Translations under genes and position numbers: made by a program
The notes under the pieces: generated by a model
What the model was told of the DNA's origin: nothing
The model's input: only the letters and a program-made list of their open reading frames with translations
Databases searched by the model: none
In this document: piece by piece, positions 34,865-47,519 of the stretch
Layout of the letters: the number at the start of each line of letters is the position of its first letter
Position numbering within the stretch: position 1 is the stretch's first letter
Origin: Ceratothoa steindachneri
Lineage: Eukaryota > Arthropoda > Malacostraca > Isopoda > Cymothoidae
NCBI GenBank assembly: GCA_963969495.1
Contig: OZ018323.1
Coordinates: forward strand, 73,256,920 to 73,320,919
Direction of reading: 5' to 3'
Length of the DNA stretch: 64,000 nt

Positions 34865-34874
34865 AATGAAGGGG
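34865..34874 (+). other. Polypurine tract
   Basis: 'aatgaagggg' lies directly before the 3' LTR, the expected site for priming plus-strand DNA synthesis in an LTR retrotransposon. Confidence 0.7.
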
Positions 34875-36174
34875 TGTGATAGAACGGGTTGAGGCCACGT
34901 TAATTTCAACCATTATCACATGTAATTTAAAACCACGATGCTACCTACGTGCATCTTCGCTTTGAAGCCTGGGGCCTTATTGCAGCCACCTGAGTCAATG
35001 TTTAAACAAGGAGGTTTATCTTCCCCCGTCTCCCCACGTGCCGGCCTCGCCAGATTGAGTTAGGCTTATGGGCAGATAAGGCATTGTTCCCAGGCTCGGC
35101 TGTGCATTTCCTCGAAGCTCCCACTCCATTGTTCCCCACGCCAAGGGGATGTCCTAACTATTTATTTGGAAACTTTACCACTAAGATCAGATTGGAGATC
35201 CAGATTTTCGTCGCAAAACATCACTACGACCCTCTCTAACCTTGTGCGCCAAGGGACCTCGACCTCGAGATTCACCATCACTTGTCCAGAAGGAGGACAA
35301 TATCCCTTTGAGTGCCAAGATTTGAGCCTTCGTGACGCCAAGCCCACAGGGTTTCCCCTGTTGTTCAGAAAGAAAACAACGTCAGAACAATCATTGTTCT
35401 TTCGACTCGTAGACAAGAAATGGTTCTCACCCCCCCCCTGTTGTTTAGAAGAGAACAACGTAGAACAGCCATTGTTCTTTTGAGGCCGTTGACAAGAAAC
35501 GGTTCTCACCCCTCCCCCTCTGTTGTTCAGAAAGAGAACAACATTAGAACCGCGATTGTTCTCGAGCCCGTAGACAAGATATGGTTCCCCCCCCCCCTGT
35601 TGTTCAGAAGAGAACAACGTAGAACAGCAATTGTCTTTCAAGTCGTTCGTCAAGAAACGGTTCTCATTCCCAAGACGCCACGCCAGGATCATTTAATTCC
35701 CTCCCCCTTCGCCTGGAACTCGCCACCAGACCGAAAATTCCTTCACGTCGCCTTCCTCTGCACAACTAGTATATTTACGTAAGCCGAACGTTACCTTTGA
35801 GTATTTAACCCTTTTGTCAATTCTATCCTGTACTTTAAATGGTTTAGCGAACCATCCCCTCCATTTAACTTTATATTTGTTTTACCTTTTTAAATCTTTC
35901 AATCCACGGATTAGCTAGATTTTCCACGACCCTTTCCATTCTCTGTTTATGTCTATATTTTCCGCTTTGTGTGTTGTTCATAGTTATTATTAATAAAACT
36001 CTATTTTATTAATGATAGCAATATTATTATCCTTGAGCTCAGTTCCACTTCTTAAGCATATCGAAGATACATAATATCGGGTGGCCAGACATCCACGCAC
36101 TCTAAAGATAATTAAAGAAGTTTCCTCAACGAATAGTTATATATGTTATATCGCCGAAAGTCCATTCTACGACA
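34875..36174 (+). repeat. 3' LTR with four-unit VNTR
   Basis: 1300 bases, same ends as the 5' LTR. The VNTR block is 35356-35672, with units near 35359, 35438, 35521 and 35600. Confidence 0.92.
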
Positions 36175-37200
36175 TATATCTTCTCTATAACTTTAGATTT
36201 TAGCAATGTAATATTTTGAAAGGAGGAAATTCTAGTTTAGAGTTACTTTTAAAATTATTATAATTGGCGTATTTCAGAAAATTTATAAAATTTTAAACAT
36301 AGTTGCTTTTTTAAGATTTTAAATTTTAATCTTAGTAGGAAAGCGCAAGCTCCCACGTTGGAAAGAGTGGGAAAGCCATTGCCCGCTGTACTGTTATAAA
36401 ATTATGATGATATTACTATATTGGGTGAAATCCAGAAAATTTCTAAAATTAAACCATTGATGCTTTTTGATTTTATTTTTTTGTATATTCGAATTTTTTC
36501 GGAGTTATTTTAAAAATATATTTAATAATATTATAATTGGTGAAGCTCAGAAAATTTTTAGGTTTTAACCATGGCTGCTTTTTATATTTTATCATCACTC
36601 ACTCTATAATTTAAGAAGGGGAGTTTTTTTAGTATTTGAACAATAATATCATCTTAGTTTGGTTGAGACTTATTTTTTTATCAAAGTTATTTCTAATAAT
36701 TCTTTTATATCATCAAAAAAACAGATACTAAATGGTAGAAAATTTATTTTTATATATCTTCTATTCACTGATTATATAATTTAAAAAAAGGACTTTTTGA
36801 GTATATGAATAATAATTTCATCTTCGTTTGGTTATGTCTTATGTTTTTTTATCAAAGTTATTTTTAATAATTCTTTTATCATATCAACAAATAAAATAGT
36901 TAAGTTCAGAAAAGTTATTTTTATATATTTTCTATTCTATCTATAACTATATTTTAGCAACGTGATATTTTGAAAGGGGGGAAATTTAGTTTAGAGTTCC
37001 TTTTTTAAATTATTATAATTGACGAACTTCAGAAAATTTCTAAAAATTTAACCATAGCTGCTCTTTTTTAGATTTTAAATTTTACTCTTAGTAGGGAAGT
37101 GCAAGCTTCCCCCGTAGGGCAGATTGGCGAAGCCATTGCATGCCTTTTTTTGTATATTCCAAATTTGTATCGAAGTTATTTCTAAAATAGATTTTAAATT
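36175..37200 (+). repeat. AT-rich tandem repeat, right of gypsy insertion
   Basis: Two copies of a ~215-base block (36181-36400 and 36935-37150, sharing 'tattttgaaagg', 'ttcagaaaattt' and 'gattttaaattttaatctta') with two to three copies of the shorter unit between them (from 36595 and 36760). The left flank of the gypsy element continues this array. Confidence 0.8.
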
Positions 37201-37319
37201 TTAATCTTTATCAAGAGGAAATAGCCACGTGCACCTAAAACCGGGATGTGGTCAAGTCACTCCTTTTGTGTCTAAGAATATATTTTAAGAGCATGAATTT
37301 TGGGGATGGCTTAAATACA

Positions 37320-37850
37320 AAGAAATGCATCAGTAGAAAAAGAAGAATATGAGTAGGTGAATAGGAAGAGAAGGAAGGAGAGGAATAGGAGGAGTAGAAG
37401 GAAAAATTAAGAAAAGGATGAGGATTGGAATAAGAACAATAAGAAGAATAGCAGAAGAAGAATATGAATCAGAAGGGAAGGAAAAAGTGAAGGTGAAGCA
37501 GAGAACAAAAATGAGTAAGAGAAAAAAGTTTCAACAGTCAACAAGAAAAGTAAAAAATAAGGATGGAAATAAGAAAGAGGAATAGTTAAGAAGTTAGATA
37601 GATAGGAAAAAGAATAAAAGAAAAAAAAGGAGAAGACAGAAGGAAGGAGAAAAAGAAGGGAAAGACAAAATAAAAGAGTCGTAAGATAATGAATAGAAGA
37701 AGGATAAGAAGAGGCAGAGAAGTAGGAGGAAAAGAAGAGATCGAAAAGAAGAAGAGAAGAAGAGGGAGAAGAGGAAAATTATAATTATAATAATAATAAG
37801 AAGAAGCCGAAGAAGAGAAGAAGAAGAAAAATTGAAGAGTTCCCGGTTGT
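37320..37850 (+). repeat. Long purine-rich strand
   Basis: About 530 bases of almost only A and G on the plus strand, in irregular GAA, GGA and AGAAG repeats with few T and C. Such tracts can adopt triplex structures. It encodes nothing recognisable. Confidence 0.9.
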
Positions 37851-38189
37851 TAAAAAAACGATACTGTTTGAAGAAACAAATTCAGAATATAGGGTGTGGG
37901 TTAATAATTAAGAAATAAAGTAATTATTATATTTATTTTTTGTTTCCTTTAACTTTAAAAGGGATTCAATTGGGATTCAAAAAGAGAGTAACAAAACGCG
38001 TAAGGAAATGGTGGCGAGAAAAACGGATTTAAAGGCCAAATAGGCCGGAGGCCAACTTCTGGCTGTTAGCGAGCGCATCGAAGCGCAAGCTCCCACTGTA
38101 TGGTAGAGAGGCAAAGTCATGGCTTGTAAAATAATATTAAAATTGATTTTAATGAGCCGTAAACTGCTCACTTATTTGGCATTGATTAT

Positions 38190-38282
38190 ATTATTTTAGG
38201 TGAGGTTAAGTTAGGTAGGTTAGTTTTGATATGGTTACGTTAGGTTCTCTTAGGTTAGGAAAGGTTTAGTTAGGTTGGGCTT
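38190..38282 (+). repeat. TTAGG-like interstitial repeat
   Basis: About six TTAGG words within 90 bases ('gttaggtaggttag', 'cttaggttagg', 'gttaggttggg'), degenerate. TTAGG is the usual arthropod telomere repeat, and short internal GTTAGGTTAGG-type stretches are common in arthropod genomes. Confidence 0.7.
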
Positions 38283-38289
38283 TCTGAGC

Positions 38290-39890
38290 GACTGCCTAAA
38301 CCCACACCAAATCTAACAATATCCTGATAGGACACATGCTAGAAATTTCACCTTATCGGACAGTGCATTAAGGGAGATTAATTCCTATGGCAAACAAAGT
38401 ATTTGCTAAAACAAATTTCCCCCTATAAAATTCTAGTGCAGATTCGAGGAAACTAAAGGACGGCAAATGGAATGCGATCTATATGAAAATAGAGAACTAA
38501 AAGCTTGAATAATCATCGCTGGGACTTGAATAATAAGATGCTCACAGCATCAAAGCGGCAAAATATCTCTCATGAACGAAAAAGAATAATGAAAATACTG
38601 TCATTCCGTAAAGAAAAAAATAATAAACAGAATATTTTTCTTCGCAATAAATCCGTACAGTAGATCGAAAAATCTTAAAAAATCTTCCCAAAGAGGGTTT
38701 ATTTTTGAATAAAAAACCTGTTATATTATTGGTTTAGGGTTACATTAAACCCAAGAAACTAGATTGTATTGCTACACCTGAATCCTAGAGGAACGGCTCG
38801 CCCTCACTTCCCTAGAGAGCCATGAGAAATTGGAGCTTTAAAATCTCCCGATAATATTTCAACGCCTTTAAAGACCCCAAGAATGATTGAAAGAGGATGT
38901 TAAAGACCCCTAAAAGTTTGAAAAGGGTGGTAACCGCTCTTTAATTAAAAATTGCCTCATATGCAATTCTGATCAAAGGGTTTGGATCTACAAACTCTTT
39001 AATCCTGATTTCTTACGAGGAATGACAAGACTATTATAAATGGTTATATTCAGATTTTAATTGGTCATTTTGGTTTATATCGAACTCCTCCAACATTTCT
39101 CTACAGGAGGTGGAGGGTCATGACCTCATTTGCCGTCCCTCCTTATATGAAAGTGTCTTAAATAAGTAAATAAGGAAGGACGTGAATTTGATGAGGCCTT
39201 TGTTTAGCCATATCTTTTTAAGGTGGGAGGTTCGAAAATTCAGTTACCCCATAATTTTTAGTATTACTAAGTCGATATTTATAACAATGAGGGCAAAACT
39301 TGACATTAAATATTTGAGGTAGAGCAATAATTTTGGTGAACAACATAAGCATTTTGATCCCGTCTAAAAATCACGAGGGGAGGCGAACAATAAAAACAAT
39401 CATTATTACTGCAATATTTGCATGTGAATGTGACTTTAATTTTACTATTTCAATTAATGAGTTATTTAAATTTACGAAGTTAATGATAATAATTATTAAA
39501 TTGTTTCTTAAATAGTGAGGTAATATTTGATGGCAGGGATAGACGACTGTTGTACATATATAATGTTAGTATCAACTTCCTCGATGTAAGTGGGCCTATC
39601 TCTATGGGTCGATTAGGAGCTTTTAGTTTAGACAACCTTCTCAGATTTTGTGTTGTGTAAAGGTTAGTTGTTTTCGCAAGGATGCTTAGAAACGAAAGGC
39701 AAGAGGTGTAGGTGGTTTTAAGGATGTCAGATGATGGTAAGGGAGGCCTAGAAGAGGAATTTGGAATGGGCCTGATGTTTAGGAAAGTGTTTTGTGGAGA
39801 GTTTTAGAAGAATTGTAGGGGGTAAGGCTTGGAGTTTGAGCCTTGGGATATGTATTTTGGTAATGGTGTATACGAAACGGGTAGAAGAGA
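38290..39890. other. Unassigned DNA before LINE
   Basis: No recognisable domain. The last 300 bases are G-rich on the plus strand and may include the 5' region of the LINE that follows. Confidence 0.4.
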
Positions 39891-39896
39891 AGGTAA

Positions 39897-40800
39897 ATGG
39901 AGAAAGGAAGCAGTGTTGCCCAAACAAATGGGTTTTTTATTCTTTTTCTGACTAAGAGGAATGAGAAGGTCTTAGAAGAATCCTACCTCGCGATTGAGGT
40001 CGAGCTCGACTTAGGAAAGTTAGTCATTGCAACCGGATATCAACCGCCAAGGAGAGATGTGTTGCCTATTCACACTCTTACTGGCCTATTTGGCAGAATA
40101 GCACCCACCATATTAATGGGGAATCTAAACGCCAGATACCGATAATCCGGTTACAGGACCTTCAACGGAATAGGGAGAAGCCTGGACCTGTTGTTGGACA
40201 GAAATATTGCCTAGCGGATAGGCCCCGACTTTCCCACCTATGTCAGAGAACGAAATGCCACAAAGCCAGACATCTGTCTGGTGAATCGTGAGCTACCGTT
40301 CAATTTATACATGGAACCAGTCCAGGTGCCATGTAGTGATCATATAGGGATCCTACTCACTATCCATAGGAACCCTATACAAGTCCCAGCAGTAGTCAGA
40401 AAGAACTACAGACGAGCAGACTGAGCACGGTACGCACACCTTCTCGAAGCCTACGATCCGCCCAACCTGGACGAGGCAATTCTCGAGGAGATTGAGAGGC
40501 ACTCGATGACCTCAATAACCAAATCATCGACGCATATAGGGCTTGTATCCCTCGTTCCTCATATAGGACCATCTCGACCTACGAGTGGACCGAATATATA
40601 TCGGAACTATACCGTGAACTGAAGATAATGTATGAACACAACATCGAGAATGCATCAGTTCACTCGATGCAAAGAAGTAAAGAAATCAAAGTGGAATTGA
40701 ACCAGTTGATCCTCGAACAACAAAACAGAAGATGGGAGGACGCGATCGAGAGCCTCGATCACGAAGCAACTCCCAAAGAATTTTGGAAGAAGATCTAAAT
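39897..40800 (+). pseudogene. LINE endonuclease domain, broken
   Basis: The frame contains 'LVIATGYQPPRRDVLPI' and 'TILMGNLNARY' (the GDFN block, with N for D), followed by a stop at 40143-40145. Reading on: 'SLDLLLDRNIA', a stop, 'FPTYVRERNATKPDICLVNR' and 'VPCSDHIGILLTI', where the SDH motif closes an AP-like endonuclease. Such enzymes nick the target to prime reverse transcription. Several stops make it inactive. Confidence 0.8.
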
Positions 40801-42461
40801 TCTTAAAGGATCAACTGGAAAGAAGCCTAAGATCGAGCTACGGAAAGAAAACGGAGACATCGAAGTAGAGGAAGAAAAAGTTGAAGCGATATTCCGAAGT
40901 TATTGGGAAAAGATCTTCAGTATAGCTGAAGAAGAAAACGAATACTATGACCTAGAGTTTGAAAGCAACATCATCGACGAGCTTAACGAAGAAATAGAAA
41001 ATACGCACCATCATCACCAGGTGGATAGACAGCGCGACGGAGACGCCGAGATTACAGAAGAAGAAATACCCGGCGCGCTTCGCTCATTCCAGCAAAAAGC
41101 CCCAGGACAATCGGAGCTTACAAAGCTTAACTTTCAAAAGGCACCAGCCTGTGTCATCGAAGTAATAAGAAGAATATTTAACGCCTGTCTCAATACGGGT
41201 TACTTTCCAGACGCTTATAAAACGGCGAAAATGATTTTCTTGCCGAAGCACGGAAAGAACCCCGAGTTGAAGGCGAGCTACCGACCAATTTCACTACTGG
41301 AATTTTGTGGGAAGCTCTTTGAGAAGATCCTCAACAAAAGACTGGTGTCTCACCTGGAGGAAAACTTGCTCTGCAACCCTCACCAATTTGGGTTTAGGAG
41401 TAAGCGAAGTAGGGAAATGGCGATTAACGTCATTACGGAAAAGCTAGCCCAAGCAAAACGGGAAAAGAGTTACGTGGACATTGTTTGTCGGGATGTATCA
41501 AAGGCGTTCGATAAGGTGTGGCAATGGGGAATGCAGTACAAGATCTTACGAATGGGACTAAGTGAAAACTTAGAGAAAACTCTATGTGACTATGTCATGG
41601 AGAGAGCGGCGTACATCAGTTTAGGGTGCATGGACGGGCCAAAGTTTCCGCTCAATGTGGGCCTCCCGCAAGCGGGGGGGGGTGTCTCCTACTCTCTAAT
41701 TGATTTACAACGTGGATGTCCCACTCCTTGTAAGCCCCACTTGCCTTAACTTACAATTCGCCGATGATTTCACCCAGATAATCACTTGTCCATGGAGGAA
41801 TGCGCCTTTGCAAGCTCAAATGACAGCAGCAGAAATCGAAAACCTGAACACCTACGAGGGCCGGTGGAAAATCTGTACCAACCAGGATAAGTTCAAAGTA
41901 GTCCCCATAGGCAGGAGACTACTTGATGACGTCAGGGTGAGGGATAGACGATATTTCTACACCAATGAATGTAATGTACTCGGCATGAAGATCACCTCAA
42001 CCAGGTACACAAAGCACGTCCAAGAACGTATCACCAAGGCCACTGCTGCAGTCAAGACTCTGTACAGGTTCAGAAATCTTCGTCAAAGCAACAAAAAGAA
42101 GATCTATACTGCACTAGTAAGATCAACGTTGCTATACCCCGCTTCCGCCCTCTCTTGTGTCTTAAAGACACAGAAGAGGAGACTACAAGTGGTGCAGAAT
42201 AAATGCGTGTACCTAATTACAGGTACACGCAGAATAAAAAGAAGAACCCAAGAAGAGCTGCACCGGGAGGCCGGGTTAACCCCCATTAACGTTGTCATCG
42301 AAGAACGGACAAGGAATATGCGGGAAAAGGTCAATCGTGTGTTGGACGAGGATATCGTACAAATGATTGACCAAAACAGAAGAGCAGTATGTCGCGCCAG
42401 ATTTCCAAGCTCGGGCGGGATTTTAGCTGGCGGAGCAGAAGTGCCGTTCTACGCCAGATGA
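40800..42461 (+). pseudogene. LINE reverse transcriptase, one frameshift in a G run
   Basis: From 41021 the frame reads 'KMIFLPKHGKNPELKASYRP' near 41230, 'ISLLEFCGKLFEKILNKRL', 'QFGFRSKRS' and 'VDIVCRDVSKAFDKVW' near 41477 (first catalytic Asp block). At the run of nine G at 41674-41682, inside the usual PQGxxLSP block, the frame shifts. From 41700 the second frame resumes with 'LQFADDFTQI' at 41751-41777, which keeps the FADD active site, and continues through the C-terminal region ('TALVRSTLLYPASALSC', 'LHREAGLTPINVVIEERTRN') to a stop at 42459-42461. Apart from this shift the RT is open for over 480 codons, so this is among the better preserved frames in the window. Confidence 0.88.
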
Positions 42462-42780
42462 GTTAAATTTACCCCAGATCAAGACAAAAATTACCAAACA
42501 TGAAATCAACCGATTTTGACAAAAACTCACTAATATCGACAAAATCAACCAACTAAGACACACTACCGAAGAAGGAAACCCACACAAGAAAACGAAAATC
42601 ACCGAACAAGACTACACGAAGAAACATTGTACACGAGATACACACACTACAAAATTACGACAAAACAAAGATACTAAATCAAACACAGTAAGTTATTATT
42701 AACGACTTACCAAAGCAACTGCAAACACGCACAGCATAACCAAATACATTAGCAATATGAAGACAAATGACTTGAACGCC

Positions 42781-45700
42781 AAATTATATATATTATATAT
42801 ACATGTATATATATATGTATAAGCAAACAATAAACAACAACGGAACTACAAAACCTAAAAATTTGAAAGAAATAAGCCTGATCACCAGGCTCTAGCATCA
42901 CTTTGCACCCTACCACACTTCTTTCTCTTTTCACCACTGGTCTACTTTCCGCTGTCTATTCACACACCCTTTTCTATCCCCTCACCTGCATACTCTCACA
43001 TACATATCTGGGAGGTGCCGCCACCTGTATAACGCTCACACTGAATATACGCTGCATATTCATAGTTCCAACATAATGGGGTTATTATATATAGGCACTA
43101 CGCTTTGCCGGAAGGAGGATTTTAGTGATGAGTTGAATGTCAAACGAGCTATAGAAGCTTCGTTGGGGCTCGGCAGCTGGCTTTCAGTTCAACGGAAGCA
43201 AACACACGGTGGTAACCAATGTTAATGCAATTGGATCGTGAGCTTAGGGAGTTTATCTCACTTTAATGGGAGACATGAAGGTTTGCTGACTGGATCACAA
43301 GTTTGGCAGGAGTTATTGAGTTTTGAGCTGATTTAATGACAAAATAGCAATGGGCATTGACTTAAAAAACCGTGTAACCATGACTAACGCCTAATTGCTT
43401 CTCGGTCTCTAGAGCACTCTGTAAGTCGAGCAGTTGAGCGAAGATGCTGGGTGATCAGCTGATCAGTTCCTGCCGTGTGGCTTTGCTAGGAAATGGACGC
43501 GACGTGAAGCAGGACCAGAATTCGTGCATAGAACCATTGCCTCTATACCGGCATATCTACGGTGCCTGAAAATCTTGGATGAACATATGTCCATGCCAAA
43601 GATTATAAGAAAGTCGCCAAAGAGCTGTGAGTCAGTATTAAACTTGGTTGTTTTAGTCACCCTTGTTTTGGTGACCTTTTGGTTGAATCGTGGACATTGT
43701 TGACTTACTTGTTATAAAGATCTTTAGGATGTGCTCAACCGACGTAAGTTGATAAACCTGAAGTGGTATTGTATATCCTATTTGATTATTTTTATTTTTC
43801 AAGATTATGCATGGGTATATTATAGGAAGAGGGAAAAAGCAGAGGTACAATGGAGAAATCTATTCAGCAACCATCCGTCTTCAAACTCGTCCAAGGATCA
43901 AGTAAGAGCTTCCTCATACCTGCCCTCCGAAAATTCGCTTGTAAGTGAGACATAAAAAAATTAGAAAATCTAGAATTAAGTCTATAAGATAAATCCAATT
44001 TGCAAAATGCGCGAATTCAAAAAGTTTAATGAACAAATTTATCAAAATCAATCGTGTTTTAGGTAGGCGGCTTGAAAATTATTTCATGAATTTTCATTTT
44101 TACGAATAAATGAAATCATTTATATTAGTTATACTAAGTTAAATTGCTACCTATAACTTACAAGCTTAAGAGGGTGAATAATGATTCTATTCGGACATTA
44201 ATTCACATTAGACGGAAGGAAAGTTTCCTTTTTAACCTGTAATTAAAAAGGTAATGCAATTCGAAATATTAATCGTATTCTTAAATCAGAGGTTATTTCT
44301 TTTAATTACAAACTAATACTGTAACCTATATCTTTACATCATAATGGAAGGACTTTGGTCAAAGCAACATTTGCATCATACGATATTCAACAAACAAAAC
44401 AGGTCAGCCTAAACCTTCCCTTCTACTTAAGCATATTACTTGCATAAAATTAACTCAACAAATTGTTTCTTATTTTCAAAAATTTCAATATATTGCTTCC
44501 AATCTTTAATCAATGTAACAAATAAATTATAAATTGAACCTAAATTAGGTTAGCTTATTTTGATATAAAAATAATCCTCGTTACTAGAAACTTCCAAATC
44601 AAATAATGTAGCATATAGTTTTCCAAGAGTTTTACTTATTGACACCGCCATTAGCTAAAACAGTATTAGTTAAAGTGATCCATTAGAAAACCCGAATCAA
44701 CTAGAACCCTTCCCTTTCATCATCTAGTAGTAAAAGCACCCCCCTCCCAAAAAACACCAATTAAACAGAATCACTCTTAAATAAGGTTAAGTTGGTTGAG
44801 AAAGCAAAAGTTTTCTATCCGCCCAACGCTGCTTGATGCAATTATTACCTGGATGAGCTACATATCCTTTAGTCCTGAGTAGTAATAAAGGAAGCCTTGG
44901 CACAGGGCTGATTTGATATTAGTGATGAGCCTGGGAAAGTTGTTGGTGCGGATTCCAGCAGCCCATGTTACACTAGTTTTTTCCGGGACATCGAAAGCCA
45001 ACGGCTGTATGCACAGTGCAGCTATGGCTAGTTCTCTCCACGTTGGATACTCTGCTCCAAATGGAATATTCCGTATGCTAATCTAGATTCAGCAGGCCGA
45101 GGGTGTATCGAGGAAGGTGGACTAGATCCACTAGAATTGTCTCCGATAGGTGCCTTCATCTCGTCCCTAATTAAGAGCCTCCGTGTCGATGCTGGGAAGA
45201 TGCTACACGCTCTTGCGCGTGTAGACTGCATTATCATCCTGTACTCTCAAGCCAGACTCCTCTCTCAGTTAGCAACGGGGTGGATGTCAAAATTATCTTC
45301 TGATAGCTCAATGGAGTTTAGGGGAATAAGAGTGATGATTAAGGTGCCAAAAACTCCTGAAGCGTGGACAACCAGATCAGCATTTGGCTTTTTATCACAA
45401 CAACTATACGGCAGGAATCAAGGGAGCCCGCCGGGACTCTTGAAAAATGAGAGGAGAGACTACAGAGGGGAACTAAAAGTTGCGTACCATTGCGCTGCGA
45501 CTGTTCTCATTGACGTACTTCCAATGCTGCGAGGGTTTTAGGGCGCTCCATCTCTTCGCCGAATTGGGCCCACTCGTGGGACACACCCTCATATAATAAA
45601 GCAATCTCCCTCACTTAATTGCCAAGACTGGATTTTCCCTCAGCCTTTCGGCACATTGTTGTTGAATCTCCTATATTGTGTGATCTTCGCACAAGGTACC

Positions 45701-47515
45701 CCTCCCGGTATAGGATTGAGCGCAGTTGCTATCGCTTGTCCCTTGTACTCAGACAGGACTTTTACACAAACTTGTGGACTAATTGACTTTTGGGACCAGG
45801 CTGGCCGCATCCAAATATTGCACATCACAAGCCTCACGGCAATCCAAGCTAATTCAGTGATCTATTATTTTGGTATTTTCATAGAGATTTAATATGACTT
45901 TTATTGGTGAAATGTGTATATCGAAAAATTGAGCGTTTCGATGAATTGTGATCGGTATATACATATTTGTTTTGTTTTTCGTCGAATTTTACAATAAACT
46001 ATTACTAGGGTAGGATTTAAATTACATCTAATTATGCCATGGAAGGCAATCTACCAAATGGCCTTAAATAAGTATGCTAACTTTCCTCTTAAAATGCTAA
46101 AATGAAGTGGGATGATCTTTCATAAATTTCCTTATTATTTGTTTTTCCTCACACAAACGAATCATAAGAGATAAAAGCTTAAAGTAGATTTCCTCTGTTA
46201 CACAAAAGTAGTTTAACTAACCAATAATTTGTAGTTTTAGTTTATTAAATAAGGTGACGTATAAAAGCTACTTTCACATTAATTACTCATACTTATCCAT
46301 ACACCCGTTTTTTTGTCATTTCTCTTATAATTTTATGGCCCTTAAGACTATGAATCGTAAAATGATCTACCATCGATTTGATAATATTGAACCAAAAACT
46401 AAACAGAGTGGATACAGTAGCGGCGCATCGTTAAAACTGCAAATTTTTGCCTTTTTACTAAATTACACAAACAATGATTGTGTGAAGCTAACTGAAAAAG
46501 TATCCTCGAATCAGGATGCATTTCAATATAATTTTAATCACTCAATTAATTTCGTGGTTGATTACAGTCAATAAATATTCATATCTACATATTCCAATTT
46601 TGTTTTATTCCAGACTTAAATGATTTGAATAGATATATAATAAAAATAATAATATAATATAATAAAAATATTTAGTGAGGGTGTTGAAGCCGTTGGCTGG
46701 CATTACAATCTTCGTGCCACAAAACTGAATGCAGCATCCGTCAATTCCAGAAAATGAAGAACAATATGCTTTGCGTAGCTAGGGAACGATTTCTCATACA
46801 ACTTTGGCCAAGATTATTTAAAGGAAATAATGAATAGTTCACAACTCTACTTTTCGCCCATTACATGGTTATCAGCGCACAGAATTGTTACCTTGCAACG
46901 TAGACAGCTGACTCTCGATAGATTTAGTCCTACTGTGAGAACAAAATATTTGTAGTACAGAATTAAATATTTAAGTATTTTCGGGTGTAAGTAGACATCA
47001 CAGAGTAAGATAAATATATCTTAAATATATTGATATCAGCATTTATTCATAATAAACAACATCAGTAATCTTCAGTGATAGATGATAACAGAATAAACTT
47101 TATTATTAACAAATATTTTCGCTCTTCTTGGCGACTTCCTGATGGCATCGACAAAAGAATTTCCGGCAAAAAGCCGTAATCCAAGCATATCTATTTAGAA
47201 GGGCTCGAATATATGCCGCATATAAAAGCTATCTAGTAAGAACCGAAACTTTGAAATGGGAGAGAAAGGAAGTAAGGGACGGTGAGAGAGATGAAGGTCT
47301 GATGAATCTCTAAATGGTGTCAAATAAGAAAAGAATTTCTTAGCCTGGAAGCTTATAATTGTAATAATATCCCTACGCATCTCCTTGATAAAATTCTCTA
47401 TGCTGTTTGTTAGCAGGGAATTAACATAAAGAAAAGTAAAAATATAGCGATATTTCGTTGTTAACTCCCTGAAAATTCTAATGCATTTAAGAGATGTGGA
47501 GGACTTTGCCATTGA
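42781..47515. other. Unassigned DNA
   Basis: No transposon or gene that I can name. A plus-strand frame at 45137-45541 (134 residues, 'GAFISSLIKSLRVDAGKMLH', 'EAWTTRSAFGFLSQQLYG') lies in a GC-richer block at 44.9-45.9 kb, where the minus strand also has open stretches. A real decayed gene is possible but unproven. Confidence 0.35.
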
Positions 47516-47519
47516 AATT

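Larger units (their letters stand above)
29878..36174 (+). mobile_element. Ty3/gypsy element, internally deleted, both LTRs present
   Basis: An LTR retrotransposon of about 6.3 kb with LTRs at 29878-31342 and 34875-36174, flanked by the 5-bp duplication TATAT (29873-29877 and 36175-36179). The internal region runs gag, protease, part of RT, then RNase H. The first half of RT and the whole integrase are absent, and all frames carry stops or shifts. A purine tract 'aatgaagggg' precedes the 3' LTR. Its gag resembles the gag at 63.1-64.0 kb, and its LTR resembles the solo LTR at 49.6-50.9 kb. Confidence 0.93.
39897..42780 (+). mobile_element. Jockey/I-type LINE, degraded
   Basis: Non-LTR retrotransposon on the plus strand with a decayed AP-type endonuclease followed by reverse transcriptase, then a 3' region rich in A and C to about 42780. 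ORF1 is not identifiable upstream, so the copy may be 5'-truncated. RT motifs place it in the Jockey/I group; the exact clade needs a tree. Confidence 0.85.
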
